DNA of 64,000 nucleotides from NCBI RefSeq assembly GCF_003144395.1, contig NZ_PENZ01000034.1, positions 186,001-250,000 of the forward strand, in the 5' to 3' direction. How positions within the stretch are numbered: the stretch's first letter is position 1; the number at the start of each line of letters is the position of its first letter. The translations under genes were made by a program, and so were the position numbers. This DNA is from Proteus faecis. Lineage in GTDB: Bacteria > Pseudomonadota > Gammaproteobacteria > Enterobacterales > Enterobacteriaceae. Shown in pieces: positions 50,686 through 60,255 of this stretch. The notes under the pieces were generated by a model. That model saw only the letters and a program-made list of their open reading frames with translations, was not told the DNA's origin and ran no database searches.

Positions 50686-51687
50686 TTAACGTGAACTCAC
50701 TTTTTTAATTAATGCATCACGTTCGGCTTGGCTAATAAAGGCCATTTTTAAGCCATTAATTTGTGTTTGGCGGATTTGCTCTGGTGTTAACCCCGCAGCA
50801 GGTGCTGCAACAGTATATTCATGTTTTAGTTCAATACCTTCAACTGCAGGATCATCGGTATTAAGAGAGGCAATAATGCCATGCTCTAAAAATGTTTTTA
50901 AAGGATGCTCTGCTAACGAATTGATCGTACTGGTTTGAATATTTGATGTTAAGCAAGACTCAATACCAATTTGATGTTCGGCAAGATAGTCCATTAAACG
51001 TGGATCTTCAATTGCTTTCACTCCGTGACCAATACGACTTGCACCTAATTCTTTAATTGCATGCCAAATACTTTCTGCACCAGCTGCTTCACCAGCATGA
51101 ACTGTAATATTCCAGCCAGTATCACGAGCACGGTTAAAATGGGGTTGGAATAAATGGCCTGGAAAACCTAATTCATCACCGGCTAAATCAAGTGCTGTAA
51201 TTTTATCTTGATGTTTTAGTAAGCCATCTAATTCTTGTTGGCAGGCGTTTTCACCAAAGGTACGGCTTAAAATACCGATTAAACGAATATCTACATCGTG
51301 TGATTGCTGTGCGCTTTGTACACCATCAATAATGGCTTCCACGACACCCTCAACCGGCAACTGATGTTTCATTGCCATATAATAAGGTGAGAATCGCAAT
51401 TCAGCGTAATCGATACCTGCATTAACTACATCCACCACGTTTTCATAAGCAACACGATGACATGCGTCTAAATCTGCTAAAACTGCTACACCCCAATCTA
51501 ATTTTTGTAAAAAACTAACAAGACTTGGCTCGTTTTTTGTGATTTGTACATGAGGTCGCAATGCTTCTAATTCATAAGCAGGTAGTGCAATATTATGTTG
51601 TTTTGCTAACTCTAAAATAGTTTGTGGACGAATATTACCATCTAAATGACGATGTAAGTCGGTTAAAGGCAACTGTGTGTCAATCAC
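50686..51687 (-). CDS. add: Adenosine deaminase
   Basis: Deaminates adenosine and deoxyadenosine in purine salvage. 333 residues from the GTG at 51687, which gives [18 protein letters not shown] in register with E. coli and has AAGGAAAATACAC upstream; the TTG nine codons earlier is unlikely. Zinc ligands His12/His14, the HAGEAAG catalytic Glu loop, RIGHGVKA and [11 protein letters not shown] are intact. Confidence 0.96.
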   Translation of the reverse strand: MIDTQLPLTDLHRHLDGNIRPQTILELAKQHNIALPAYELEALRPHVQITKNEPSLVSFLQKLDWGVAVLADLDACHRVAYENVVDVVNAGIDYAELRFSPYYMAMKHQLPVEGVVEAIIDGVQSAQQSHDVDIRLIGILSRTFGENACQQELDGLLKHQDKITALDLAGDELGFPGHLFQPHFNRARDTGWNITVHAGEAAGAESIWHAIKELGASRIGHGVKAIEDPRLMDYLAEHQIGIESCLTSNIQTSTINSLAEHPLKTFLEHGIIASLNTDDPAVEGIELKHEYTVAAPAAGLTPEQIRQTQINGLKMAFISQAERDALIKKVSSR

Positions 51688-52361
51688 GTGTATTTTCCTT
51701 TTTAATAGAAACAATGAAAATCTATCGTTTATAGTGATTTTCTTATAATTGGGTAAATATAAATAAGTTGCAGATTATTATGACTGATTTTTATTTTATG
51801 CACTAACAAATAAACTTAAATTAGCTATTTTTAAAACTAAAAATGCAGTTTTTTCTCGTTTTTTAGTTGAAAAATAGAAGATGGAAAAAAGAAGTGTTTA
51901 TTTATTAGCTACTACATTCAATTTAATTGACGTGTATTATCAGACAGATTGATACATTAAATGTTAATTTGAAAAAAGATCAATCATTATAATTGAAATG
52001 TCCTATCAGTTATTTTGATAGTTTTAAATGAAAGCACGGATATAAAAAATATATTAAATATCAATTTATTATGATTTTGTTTAATAAATTAATGCTTATT
52101 TTTGTTTAAGGTGTTTTTTAGATAAAAAATGAAAATATTATTCTTATAAAAACAATAAAGTTAGTTTTTATTTTAAATTATTTATAGAAAATAAAAGGGA
52201 ACTAAAAAATAGAATATCCCTTTTATTAAATAAGGAATAAATGATAGGTGATTATCGCCATAATAGGGGAGCTGTTAGCGAGATATATTTAACTAGATGT
52301 AATTATTTACAAAATAATTTTTTAATAGATACCTATTTATTTAAAATTAAGGAAAATAAAT
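51688..52361. other. AT-rich region between add and the VWA gene
   Basis: 674 bp of very AT-rich DNA with no credible gene and no clear palindrome. It contains promoters for add on the minus strand and for the VWA gene on the plus strand. The VWA ribosome site is AAGGAAAATAAAT. Confidence 0.6.
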
Positions 52362-53324
52362 ATGAATGAGAATTCTGATTTTAGTTTTGAAAATAATAAA
52401 ATAAAAGATCAACTAATGCCCAAAATGCTTCCACCTTCATCCTCAAATAATCTTACTTATGGATCACAAGTCGTTACTGGTGATGGTGTGATTGCGTTAG
52501 ATTTAGTTGTCGTGATTGATACCAGTGGTTCAATGTCTGATGAATCGTCGGATTTAAGTAAAGAAGTGGATGATGCAATACAAACTGCACTTGAACAATG
52601 TCCATCAAAACTGAGAGTGACCTTTTTAGGTATAGAAGGTACATGGGATGATACTAAATTTGATCAATCAGCCAGTGACTATTTAAAAGCGCTAGGAGTT
52701 CCTGAAAGTCGTTTACAGGCAAGAAAACCATTTAAAGAAGCAGATGGGCGTGATCATGCCGGCAATAAAGAGGATTTATGTCGTGCAGTAATTGATTTAA
52801 GTAAGTATTTTGATTGGCGTGACGGTGCCCGCCGCGCTATTTTTGTGTTGGGTGATGAAGGAATGGAAGGGGGCGGTGGTGTTCTTACAAATGATGCGGT
52901 TAGAAAAAATGATGAAGCTATCTCTGTAGCTCAGAACGAAAAAGTCAAAGTGTATACCTATCAAGGAACACCTGATAATAAAATAACGAATTTAGATCGT
53001 TTCCCAAGTATTGCTGATAGAGATAGTATCACAAGAGAATATCAACGTTTAGCAAGAGAGACAGGAGGGCGCTCATATATCTATACTACAGGTATTGCGC
53101 AATTTTCATTAGTATTACAAGAAATACTCTGTGATAGCTTGACGTTACCGGATATTCCTAAACCGGATGAAAAAACATCTAACTGTAATCAGGTCTGCAC
53201 ACAACTCACTTCTATTATTTCCACTGTAAATACTCTTGCGGGAATAATTAATAAAGCTATTGATTCTTGTTGCAAAGATGAATGGAGTCATCACCATATT
53301 CCAGCTAAAGATCGCGATTGTTAA
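52362..53324 (+). CDS. von Willebrand factor A domain protein, orphan
   Basis: 320 residues, no signal peptide, no membrane span. Residues about 45-260 form a VWA domain with a complete MIDAS start DTSGS (Asp53, Ser55, Ser57) and an acidic loop LGDEGMEGGGG. The last 46 residues hold five Cys (275, 279, 303, 304, 320) and a HHH motif, a possible metal-binding tail. Bacterial VWA proteins usually pair with a MoxR ATPase or other partners; none is present. The gene is bounded by an AT-rich region and its own terminator between add and ydgA, so it looks like a single-gene insertion. Function unknown. Confidence 0.8.
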   Translation: MNENSDFSFENNKIKDQLMPKMLPPSSSNNLTYGSQVVTGDGVIALDLVVVIDTSGSMSDESSDLSKEVDDAIQTALEQCPSKLRVTFLGIEGTWDDTKFDQSASDYLKALGVPESRLQARKPFKEADGRDHAGNKEDLCRAVIDLSKYFDWRDGARRAIFVLGDEGMEGGGGVLTNDAVRKNDEAISVAQNEKVKVYTYQGTPDNKITNLDRFPSIADRDSITREYQRLARETGGRSYIYTTGIAQFSLVLQEILCDSLTLPDIPKPDEKTSNCNQVCTQLTSIISTVNTLAGIINKAIDSCCKDEWSHHHIPAKDRDC

Positions 53325-53343
53325 TTAAAACACGATGCTAAAA

Positions 53344-53380
53344 AAATACCCCATTATGTTATTTTACAAATGGGGTATTT
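53344..53380 (+). terminator. VWA gene terminator
   Basis: AAATACCCCATT / AATGGGGTATTT stem with a 13-base loop between convergent genes; can work for both. Confidence 0.8.
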
Positions 53381-53417
53381 ATTGTTTTAACGACTGACCG
53401 TTCTAACAAAAAGTTAA

Positions 53418-55103
53418 TTATTGAGCTTGTGCTGGTTGCTCAGGAATTAAGATGTCTTGTTCTTCGATAATGGCTGGATCTTCGGTCATTTCTTCTTGAT
53501 AACCTTCTTCTGAATAATCAGAATCATCATAATCATAAGATGATGCGCCCATACCGAATAACATGGCTGCTAAACCCAACATTTGAGGTGCTTGGGTGAC
53601 TTCCATAAATTCATCAAAAGTATAAGTTTTACCATTCATGGTGAATTTATCTGCAGCATAGTTCAGTTTCATGCTTAATGCTTTACCATCCTGTGCAAGT
53701 AACATCAATGGTAATGCATCTTTTTCGTCTTGAGAAATTTGATTGATATTTTGTTGTAACTCAGCTTTTAACTGTTCAATATCAGTCGCTGTTGTTGCTT
53801 CAATCTCTTTTTTCTCTTCATCTGTCAATGCGGTTTCTTGGTAACGAGCAGCATCAAGATATTGAGTGGTGTTACGGAATTCAGCTAACATTGGAAGAGA
53901 TAAATCAATATTAAAATCGATGTTTTTAAACAGATAGTTAAATAACTCTGCTGGTGATTTCTCTTGGCTTTCTAATACTTTAACGTTAAAAGCATTTAAG
54001 TCTAAGTTAAAGGTTAACTTACTTGCACCACTTTTATTGGTTAAAGAAGCTTCATCAATACGGAAAACTAAGCCTTTTTCTAGAACATCACGAACGGCTT
54101 GTTCAACCATTTCTGAATTGTCGAAATGATTTTTATTCCATGGTAACAATGAGTTGTTATAAACTTTGGTTAATAACAACATCGCATCTGGATCAGCTTT
54201 ATCAATGGAATAGCCAAATTTACCAGCACCAAATTCTAGTCCTGCAACATTCAGTGACTTAAAGTCATAAGTTTGAGAGATGTTAAAGAGCTTATCTTTG
54301 ATATCACTTTTTGTCGTCAGAGAAAAATCTTTCAGTGAGAAATCAGATGCTTTGTCTTTACTGGTATGTGCGATTTCAGCAAAATTTAATATTTGTTCAT
54401 TAAATAAGTACTGATCGTTATTAACTTTTGTTCCAACAAGAGAACCAGAGATATTTTTAATTGTGAAAGTTTCTTCACCATCTTTAGTCACAACAACTTG
54501 ATCACCTTTAATTTTGGTTGCAAAGTTTGTTGCATCTTTGTCTGATGAATACTCAACAGTGATAGGTGTCGTTTTAACTGTGCCACCATTTTCAGCAAAA
54601 TCGATAGAATTTAGTGTCGCGGTACCGGATACTGAACCATCGAAAGCTAAAGAGGTGTGACCATTAAGAATAGATTTTTCTTTAGTTAGTTTGAATAACT
54701 CTTTTGTTGAGTTGTTATCAACCAACGTATTATCCATCGCTGCTAATTTTGGCGCTAAATTAAATTTAGCCAGATCAGAAAGAGGGAATGGACCGTGGTC
54801 AATATCAGTAGAGAAAATAATTTCTTCTACTTTTTTTTCTTGGCTTGCATCACTAGCATCTTTTGAAATCACGACAGCAAAGTCTGCATTAGAGGTGAAA
54901 ACCCCTTTTTTATAGTCACGAATTTCAAGTTTAACATCAGCATCAAACTGTGCATTTTTAGCAAGTTGAGCCAATTGTTCATTAGCTAGTTTCGTTTCTT
55001 CCTGTAAGCGACTTTCAATTTTGCTGCCCATGTACCATGACGCACCAGTCCAAACAACACCGAGTGCGACGATAACACCAACAGCGACAAGCGATTTCTT
55101 CAT
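53418..55103 (-). CDS. ydgA: YdgA family protein (DUF945)
   Basis: Envelope protein of unknown function, anchored by an N-terminal hydrophobic segment (SLVAVGVIVALGVVWTGASW). 561 residues against about 500 in E. coli. DUF945 landmarks: DHGPFPLSDLAKFNLAPKLA and LNYAADKFTMNGKTYTFDEF. The extra length is mostly an acidic, Tyr/Glu/Gln-rich C-terminal tail (SSYDYDDSDYSEEGYQEEM). In E. coli the family is encoded near manA and fumA; those two genes are absent here. Confidence 0.92.
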   Translation of the reverse strand: MKKSLVAVGVIVALGVVWTGASWYMGSKIESRLQEETKLANEQLAQLAKNAQFDADVKLEIRDYKKGVFTSNADFAVVISKDASDASQEKKVEEIIFSTDIDHGPFPLSDLAKFNLAPKLAAMDNTLVDNNSTKELFKLTKEKSILNGHTSLAFDGSVSGTATLNSIDFAENGGTVKTTPITVEYSSDKDATNFATKIKGDQVVVTKDGEETFTIKNISGSLVGTKVNNDQYLFNEQILNFAEIAHTSKDKASDFSLKDFSLTTKSDIKDKLFNISQTYDFKSLNVAGLEFGAGKFGYSIDKADPDAMLLLTKVYNNSLLPWNKNHFDNSEMVEQAVRDVLEKGLVFRIDEASLTNKSGASKLTFNLDLNAFNVKVLESQEKSPAELFNYLFKNIDFNIDLSLPMLAEFRNTTQYLDAARYQETALTDEEKKEIEATTATDIEQLKAELQQNINQISQDEKDALPLMLLAQDGKALSMKLNYAADKFTMNGKTYTFDEFMEVTQAPQMLGLAAMLFGMGASSYDYDDSDYSEEGYQEEMTEDPAIIEEQDILIPEQPAQAQ

Positions 55104-55682
55104 AATTCTAGTCCATCCTCTGTGTACATCTGGAGATGTACGTTATAAAGGCTGTTTTGTAACCCTTAAACAACCCGATAAATTGGTGATAAATTTTACT
55201 AAATTTAAATATAGATAATCCACATGTATGTATCGCCATCTATACTAACTGTAAATATAGATTTAGTGGAATAAAATCGCAATCAGAACTTACTTAGTTA
55301 ATTGCTAACATAATGAGTTTAAAGCAAAATGAATATGATTTATAAGATAGTTTAAATCAGGATTAAAGTGCTTTTTTCTTGCTCATTTTTAGATTTGGAC
55401 AACATTTAATTGTGATGTAATTCTATTTATGATTAATAACAATAGATCATAATAAATGTAGATATAAATATGAAGGCTTAAATAATAACCTTAGCAATAA
55501 AATAAGATTGCTAACCGTACTTTTTAAAAAAATCAACAGATTTCATTCTGTTATAATTTTCATAAGCTCGCTTTAGCTCTCATATTTATTATTCTGTTTA
55601 TGGCATGATATTGGTATCCGAGTTATTTACTAGAAAGTGATTCGGAACTAATCAATTATTCTGTGTACTTAAGGAGATTGAA
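55104..55682. other. Divergent ydgA / fumC region
   Basis: 579 bp, AT-rich, with no credible gene. fumA and manA, which lie here in E. coli, are missing. AAGGAGATTGAA precedes the fumC ATG. I could not identify a SoxS box with confidence. Confidence 0.6.
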
Positions 55683-57080
55683 ATGGCAGCCACTCGCATT
55701 GAAAAAGACTCAATGGGACAAATCGAAGTACCAGCTGACCAGTTATGGGGAGCTCAAACGCAGCGTTCTCTTGAACACTTCCGTATTTCAGTTGAAAAAA
55801 TGCCTGTTGCGCTTATCCATGCGCTTGCTCTCACGAAGAAAGCAGCCGCAGGTGTTAACATGGATTTAGGTTTATTACCCAAAGAGCGCGCTGATGCAAT
55901 TATCGCAGCTGCAGATGAAGTGCTTGCAGGTAAACACCCAACTGAATTCCCATTAGCAATCTGGCAGACCGGTTCTGGCACTCAATCAAACATGAATATG
56001 AATGAAGTGTTAGCTAACCGTGGTAGTGAGATACTTGGTGGTATCCGTGGCATGGAGCGCAAAATCCATCCGAACGATGATGTTAACAAAAGTCAGAGTT
56101 CAAATGATGTGTTCCCAACTGCCATGCATGTCGCTGCTGTTATTGCATTACGTCAGGATTTATTGCCAGAATTAAAATCACTGCTGAAAGTATTCAAAGA
56201 GAAAGCAGAAGCTTTCCATGATATCGTTAAAATTGGTCGTACACACCTGCAAGATGCGACACCACTAACATTAGGTCAAGAGATCTCTGGTTGGGCTGCT
56301 ATGCTTGAGCATAGTATCAAACATATCGATGATTCAGTTCCTCATGTTTGTGAATTAGCGCTAGGTGGTACAGCGGTAGGTACGGGATTAAATACCCATC
56401 CAGAATATGCTGTGCGTGTTGCTAAACGTATCGCTGAATTATCAGGCCAGCCTTTTGTAACAGCGCCTAATAAATTTGAAGCATTAGCAACTTGTGATGC
56501 ATTAGTTCATGCACATGGTGCGTTAAAAGGTTTAGCTGCATCATTAATGAAGATTGCTAATGACGTGCGTTGGTTAGCTTCTGGCCCTCGTTGTGGTATT
56601 GGCGAAATCGCAATCCCAGAAAATGAACCAGGTAGTTCAATCATGCCAGGTAAAGTTAACCCAACACAATGTGAAGCATTAACAATGTTATGTGCTCAAG
56701 TAATGGGTAATGATGTTGCAATCAATATTGGTGGCGCATCAGGTAACTTTGAACTGAACGTTTATCGTCCAATGATTATTGATAACTTCTTACAATCAGT
56801 TCGTTTACTGGCTGATGGTATGCGTAGCTTCAATGAGCACTGTGCAATTGGTATTGAGCCAAATCGTGAACGTATCAATAAACTACTGCACGAATCATTA
56901 ATGTTAGTTACTGCATTAAATACTCATATTGGTTACGATAAAGCCGCTGAAATTGCGAAGAAAGCGCACAAAGAAGGCTTAACGCTAAAAGAATCTGCAT
57001 TGAAACTGAACTACCTAACATCGGAAGAATTCGATAGCTGGGTACGTCCAGAAGATATGGTTGGTAGCATGAAAAAATAA
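55683..57080 (+). CDS. fumC: Fumarate hydratase class II
   Basis: Iron-independent fumarase, tetrameric, induced under superoxide stress and low iron in E. coli. 465 residues. [34 protein letters not shown], the catalytic His in [16 protein letters not shown], and the signature loop [15 protein letters not shown] with catalytic Ser318. AAGGAG ribosome site. Monocistronic with a terminator. Confidence 0.98.
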   Translation: MAATRIEKDSMGQIEVPADQLWGAQTQRSLEHFRISVEKMPVALIHALALTKKAAAGVNMDLGLLPKERADAIIAAADEVLAGKHPTEFPLAIWQTGSGTQSNMNMNEVLANRGSEILGGIRGMERKIHPNDDVNKSQSSNDVFPTAMHVAAVIALRQDLLPELKSLLKVFKEKAEAFHDIVKIGRTHLQDATPLTLGQEISGWAAMLEHSIKHIDDSVPHVCELALGGTAVGTGLNTHPEYAVRVAKRIAELSGQPFVTAPNKFEALATCDALVHAHGALKGLAASLMKIANDVRWLASGPRCGIGEIAIPENEPGSSIMPGKVNPTQCEALTMLCAQVMGNDVAINIGGASGNFELNVYRPMIIDNFLQSVRLLADGMRSFNEHCAIGIEPNRERINKLLHESLMLVTALNTHIGYDKAAEIAKKAHKEGLTLKESALKLNYLTSEEFDSWVRPEDMVGSMKK

Positions 57081-57108
57081 GTGTTAAACACGCTTATTTA
57101 ACCGATAT

Positions 57109-57136
57109 TAAATCCCGCTATAATGGCGGGATTTTT
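57109..57136 (+). terminator. fumC terminator
   Basis: AAATCCCGC-TATAATG-GCGGGATTTTT, 30 bp past fumC. It overlaps an upstream ATG of the next frame, which argues that the next gene starts later, at 57156. Confidence 0.9.
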
Positions 57137-57155
57137 AGATCTTATAGGAAAAATA

Positions 57156-57515
57156 ATGATTGAAGAAATTAGGTTTACGGCGACAGAAGTTAATTGCTAT
57201 GTCGAAGATGATGTTACCATTATCGGAATAGGGGATGATGCTGTTTCTCCTGATCATTTCATTATTCTTTCAAGATTTGATGAAGAAGATGAAGATATAG
57301 ATAATTCAATTGGTTTAATGACCCATTTATCTGATATTGAAGCCATTAATTCGCTTGAAAAAATCACCCTTGAACGCAAAGAGATTATTTTTGCATTAAA
57401 AAACAATATGATAATAACAATTTATTTAGATATTGAAGACAATCACTTTGTTCAGCTTAATGATTATCTTCAGCGAATTATTCAAGGAAGCTCAATTAAA
57501 CTTATTGAAAAATAA
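57156..57515 (+). CDS. Imm10-like small protein
   Basis: 119-residue acidic cytoplasmic protein starting MIEEIRFTATEVNCYVED, with AGGAAAAATA upstream. The pattern IIGIGDDAVSPDHFIILSRF followed by EEDEDIDNSIGL resembles the immunity-protein family Imm10 (conserved ADD..P..Y.ILQR....DEQD core). That assignment is from memory of the family. If right, it would neutralise a polymorphic toxin, yet no toxin gene is adjacent, making it an orphan. It occupies the gap between convergent fumC and tus, where E. coli has none. The TATAATG inside the fumC terminator could double as its promoter. Confidence 0.6.
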   Translation: MIEEIRFTATEVNCYVEDDVTIIGIGDDAVSPDHFIILSRFDEEDEDIDNSIGLMTHLSDIEAINSLEKITLERKEIIFALKNNMIITIYLDIEDNHFVQLNDYLQRIIQGSSIKLIEK

Positions 57516-57523
57516 GATATTCT

Positions 57524-58453
57524 CTACTTTTCAAGATATAAATGCATTCTTGGAATAATTAATTGTAGCTTTTTAGCTTTAGGGCGATGACGAATTTGAA
57601 TGTTATTGGCATCATAATCAGGAAGTTCGCCAATAACAGGTTTAAAGTCGCTCTCTTTATCAATATAGAAAGCTAATAAAGGCAAGGGGCATGCATATTG
57701 CACTTGTTTTTGAAGTTCTGAATACCAAACTCGCGCAATAGGTTGCACTTTGACTGGACGCTTTATTTTTAATTTTGCATTTTCAGGTAATTGAGAAAGA
57801 GTGATGATCTCTTTGTCCAGACGTTCAGCCCATTGTTCACTAGTATAAGGAGGAACTGCACGATTAGCCTCACGGCTTTTTTCTAATTGGGTTAATACCT
57901 CATTACGCGTTAAATTCTTAATAATATTCTTATTTGCCCAACCAAAACGCACCGTATCTGGATCAGAGAGTAGGGTGAGGGTACGATAAGCATTGAGTGT
58001 AATTAAGCCTTTTAATTGATTATGGACGAAATCGAAGCGTTCTTCTTTCGATACACCAGACTCTTTAGTCACTATATTAGAAAGCTGTTTTTTTAATAAA
58101 TTAATTTGCTCAACTTGTTTTTTTACAGACTTAAATGTTTGGTTATCAGCACTAAAGCAAAGCACACCAGGTAAACGAATAGCGCGTTTACTACTAATAT
58201 GTGGGGCATTATCATAAATAAACAGGTTAGCAATAAGTTTTAAGGTAAGATCCAGCGCGTCTTCGTTATAACTTGGTGACACTGTAACGTAATCAACTTC
58301 ATCATGCTCTTCTTCTTTGCTCACATCGGGTAATTCAAATACAGCAGAAGGTAATAAAGTGAGCGTTCTAAGCGAAGCCGACAACGCCTCAATCTCTGTT
58401 TCTAACAGTTTAAAGCAATGATTAAATTGCTCGATTAAATCATATTTGTTCAC
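57524..58453 (-). CDS. tus: DNA replication terminus site-binding protein Tus
   Basis: Binds Ter sites and blocks the replicative helicase from one side. From the GTG at 58453 the protein is 309 residues, the E. coli length, and NKYDLIEQFNHCF aligns with E. coli ARYDLVDRLNTTF. That GTG also has AAGGA at 7-base spacing, whereas the GTG two codons earlier is too close. Strongly conserved segments: LITLNAYRTLTLLSDP, RFGWANKNIIKNL, LKIKRPVKVQPIARVWY and LQLIIPRMHLYLEK, which contain the DNA-contacting strands. A Ter site lies 13 bp upstream, implying autorepression as in E. coli. Confidence 0.96.
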   Translation of the reverse strand: MNKYDLIEQFNHCFKLLETEIEALSASLRTLTLLPSAVFELPDVSKEEEHDEVDYVTVSPSYNEDALDLTLKLIANLFIYDNAPHISSKRAIRLPGVLCFSADNQTFKSVKKQVEQINLLKKQLSNIVTKESGVSKEERFDFVHNQLKGLITLNAYRTLTLLSDPDTVRFGWANKNIIKNLTRNEVLTQLEKSREANRAVPPYTSEQWAERLDKEIITLSQLPENAKLKIKRPVKVQPIARVWYSELQKQVQYACPLPLLAFYIDKESDFKPVIGELPDYDANNIQIRHRPKAKKLQLIIPRMHLYLEK

Positions 58454-58465
58454 TTTCACATCCTT

Positions 58466-58487
58466 ATTTAGTTACAACATACAATAG
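58466..58487 (-). promoter_or_regulatory. Ter replication-termination site
   Basis: Minus strand TTGTATGTTGTAACTAAAT matches the Ter core (G-N-ATGTTGTAACTAAA) with no mismatch in the core, including the critical G6 at 58482. It lies in the tus 5' region as TerB does. By the known polarity, forks moving leftward (along the Ter strand) should be stopped and rightward forks let through. Confidence 0.92.
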
Positions 58488-58558
58488 ACCTTTACTTAAA
58501 ACGATACATTAACTTCAGTGAAAAGTACATTGGTCTAATAGGGAAAAATGAGGAAAAT

Positions 58559-58590
58559 ACGGCATGCTGTATATAAACACAGTATGCCGT
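58559..58590. promoter_or_regulatory. Palindrome with a LexA-box-like core upstream of tus
   Basis: A 12-bp-stem palindrome ACGGCATGCTGT / ACAGTATGCCGT. Its centre CTGTATATAAACACAG fits the LexA consensus CTGT-N8-ACAG and matches 17 of 20 positions of the extended SOS box. It is 114 bp before the tus start and 145 bp past the small peptide gene. It might instead be a plain terminator hairpin for that gene, though the following T-run is only four long. Confidence 0.4.
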
Positions 58591-58736
58591 AAAATGGTCA
58601 TTATTACAATTTAAAGGGAAATTCTTAATCATAATGATGTTTAAAAGTTAAAATCTAATAAGGTTCTAACAAATCAACATCCAGCTACTAGAGTGGTTTT
58701 AGCAAATAAACACCTAGTTAACACAAAACACCATGT

Positions 58737-58871
58737 TTATTGATTTTGTACCCATATATCATCACCACAATCAGGGTGTGTTGGCGGGCATTCTGAAGAA
58801 GCGATAGTTGTTGTCGAGAGTAAAATAAAAGAAACGGAAAGTGCCATAAGTAGTTTTTTAAAATAATTCAT
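58737..58871 (-). CDS. Small secreted peptide
   Basis: A 44-residue frame starting MNYFKKLLMALSVSFILL. A signal peptide of about 25 residues ends near TTIASS, leaving a mature peptide of about 18-20 residues, ECPPTHPDCGDDIWVQNQ, with two Cys that could form a disulfide. AAGGATAAATATA precedes the ATG at 58871. A longer frame start upstream lacks a ribosome site. The clean signal peptide and ribosome site support a real gene, but I know no function. Confidence 0.6.
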   Translation of the reverse strand: MNYFKKLLMALSVSFILLSTTTIASSECPPTHPDCGDDIWVQNQ

Positions 58872-58980
58872 TATATTTATCCTTTGTGGTTGGTTTGTCA
58901 TCGCCATCTTAAAAAAGGGGGAAAGTGTAATCAATATTCTTAATTATCAATTAACTATTACTTTTTATTGATGCCAACAA

Positions 58981-60255
58981 TTAATTTCTAAGTGTGCTGT
59001 TTAAACGCAATGCAATTAAAAGCGCAATAGTCATTAATAGGGCGATAAATAAACCTACGCCAAGCCAACCGAAACTCACCCAGAATAATCCACCTACGGT
59101 ACCTGCAAGACTAGAGCCCGCATAGTAAGTAAAAAGATAAAGGGAGGAGGCTTGGGCTCTTCCGCGCTTTGCGCGACGACCAACCCAACTACTTGCGACG
59201 GCATGTGCCGCAAAGAAACCTGTCGTTAAGATAAGCATCCCAATAAAAATAATGGGCAGTGATTCAATCAAAGTAATCAATATGCCAATTAACATCATTG
59301 AAATGCCAGCAATAAAGACCTTGCCTAAACCGTATTTAGTGGTTAATAAGCCCGCTTTAGAGGCACTATAGGTACCACTTAAATAGACGATAGAAATCAG
59401 CCCCACAGTAGTTTGACTTAATGAATAGGGTGCATCTAATAAACGATAGCCAATATAGTTAAATAAAGTAACAAAACCGCCCATCAATAAACCACCTTCA
59501 ATAAATAATAAAGGCAGCCCTTTATCCCTAAAATGCAATTTAGTGGTAATAAGAAGATTACGAGGTTTTAATGCGGTCGGTCTAAAGTGCTGTGAAGCAG
59601 GTAATATCTTCCAGAAAGTAATTGCAGCGAAAAGAGCAAATATACCTAGAATAACAACGGATAAACGCCAAGAATAATAATCACTTAATACCCCTGTAAT
59701 AACGCGTCCGCTCATTCCTCCAATAGAGTTCCCGCTAATATACAAACCCATTGATAATGCGAGATAAGCGGGGTGAATTTCTTCACTTAAATATGTCATT
59801 GCTACTGCTGCAACACCACTTAATGAAAGCCCAACTAAAGCTCGCGTCATTAAAATGCCTGTCCAACTATTCATGGTTGCACTTAATAATGTAAAGAATG
59901 CGGCACAAAACAGCGCGATAACCATAACATTTTTACGACCATAGGCATCTGAAAGTGGGCCTGTGATTAATAATCCACACGCCATTAAAGCGGTTGAAAG
60001 TGAGAGTGCCAAACTGCTGGTTGCAGGGCTGATGGAGAACTCGTTAGATAATATTGGCAATATGGGTTGCACAAAATAGAGTAAAGCAAATGTCGCTAAC
60101 CCGACCATAAAAAATGACACTGTCACTTTTATGTATAGCGCATCATCACGCTGAATATAGTGTTTAGGATTAGATTGGCGATGAGCAGTTGATCTATTGT
60201 CTGAAATATCAGCGCCTAAGCTCACACTTTTACTGTCTATTTCGTGAGTGTCCAT
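58981..60255 (-). CDS. ynfM: MFS transporter YnfM
   Basis: Major facilitator transporter, 12 spans, 424 residues; the E. coli homologue has been linked to arabinose or drug efflux but its true substrate is unsure. Family motifs: GPLSDAYGRKNVMV between helices 2 and 3, and YLSEEIHPAYLALSMGLYISG, nearly identical to E. coli. Diverges from the LysR gene ynfL, which likely controls it. Confidence 0.93.
   Translation of the reverse strand: MDTHEIDSKSVSLGADISDNRSTAHRQSNPKHYIQRDDALYIKVTVSFFMVGLATFALLYFVQPILPILSNEFSISPATSSLALSLSTALMACGLLITGPLSDAYGRKNVMVIALFCAAFFTLLSATMNSWTGILMTRALVGLSLSGVAAVAMTYLSEEIHPAYLALSMGLYISGNSIGGMSGRVITGVLSDYYSWRLSVVILGIFALFAAITFWKILPASQHFRPTALKPRNLLITTKLHFRDKGLPLLFIEGGLLMGGFVTLFNYIGYRLLDAPYSLSQTTVGLISIVYLSGTYSASKAGLLTTKYGLGKVFIAGISMMLIGILITLIESLPIIFIGMLILTTGFFAAHAVASSWVGRRAKRGRAQASSLYLFTYYAGSSLAGTVGGLFWVSFGWLGVGLFIALLMTIALLIALRLNSTLRN

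Noticed and set aside
53748..53764. Second possible Ter-like sequence GTTGTAACT inside ydgA
   Set aside because: Only the centre of the motif matches; G6 and the ATG and AAA flanks are lost, and it lies in coding sequence.
57123..57155. Earlier start for the Imm10-like protein (MAGFLDLIGK...)
   Set aside because: These codons lie within the fumC terminator stem and have no ribosome site; the ATG at 57156 has AGGA in place.
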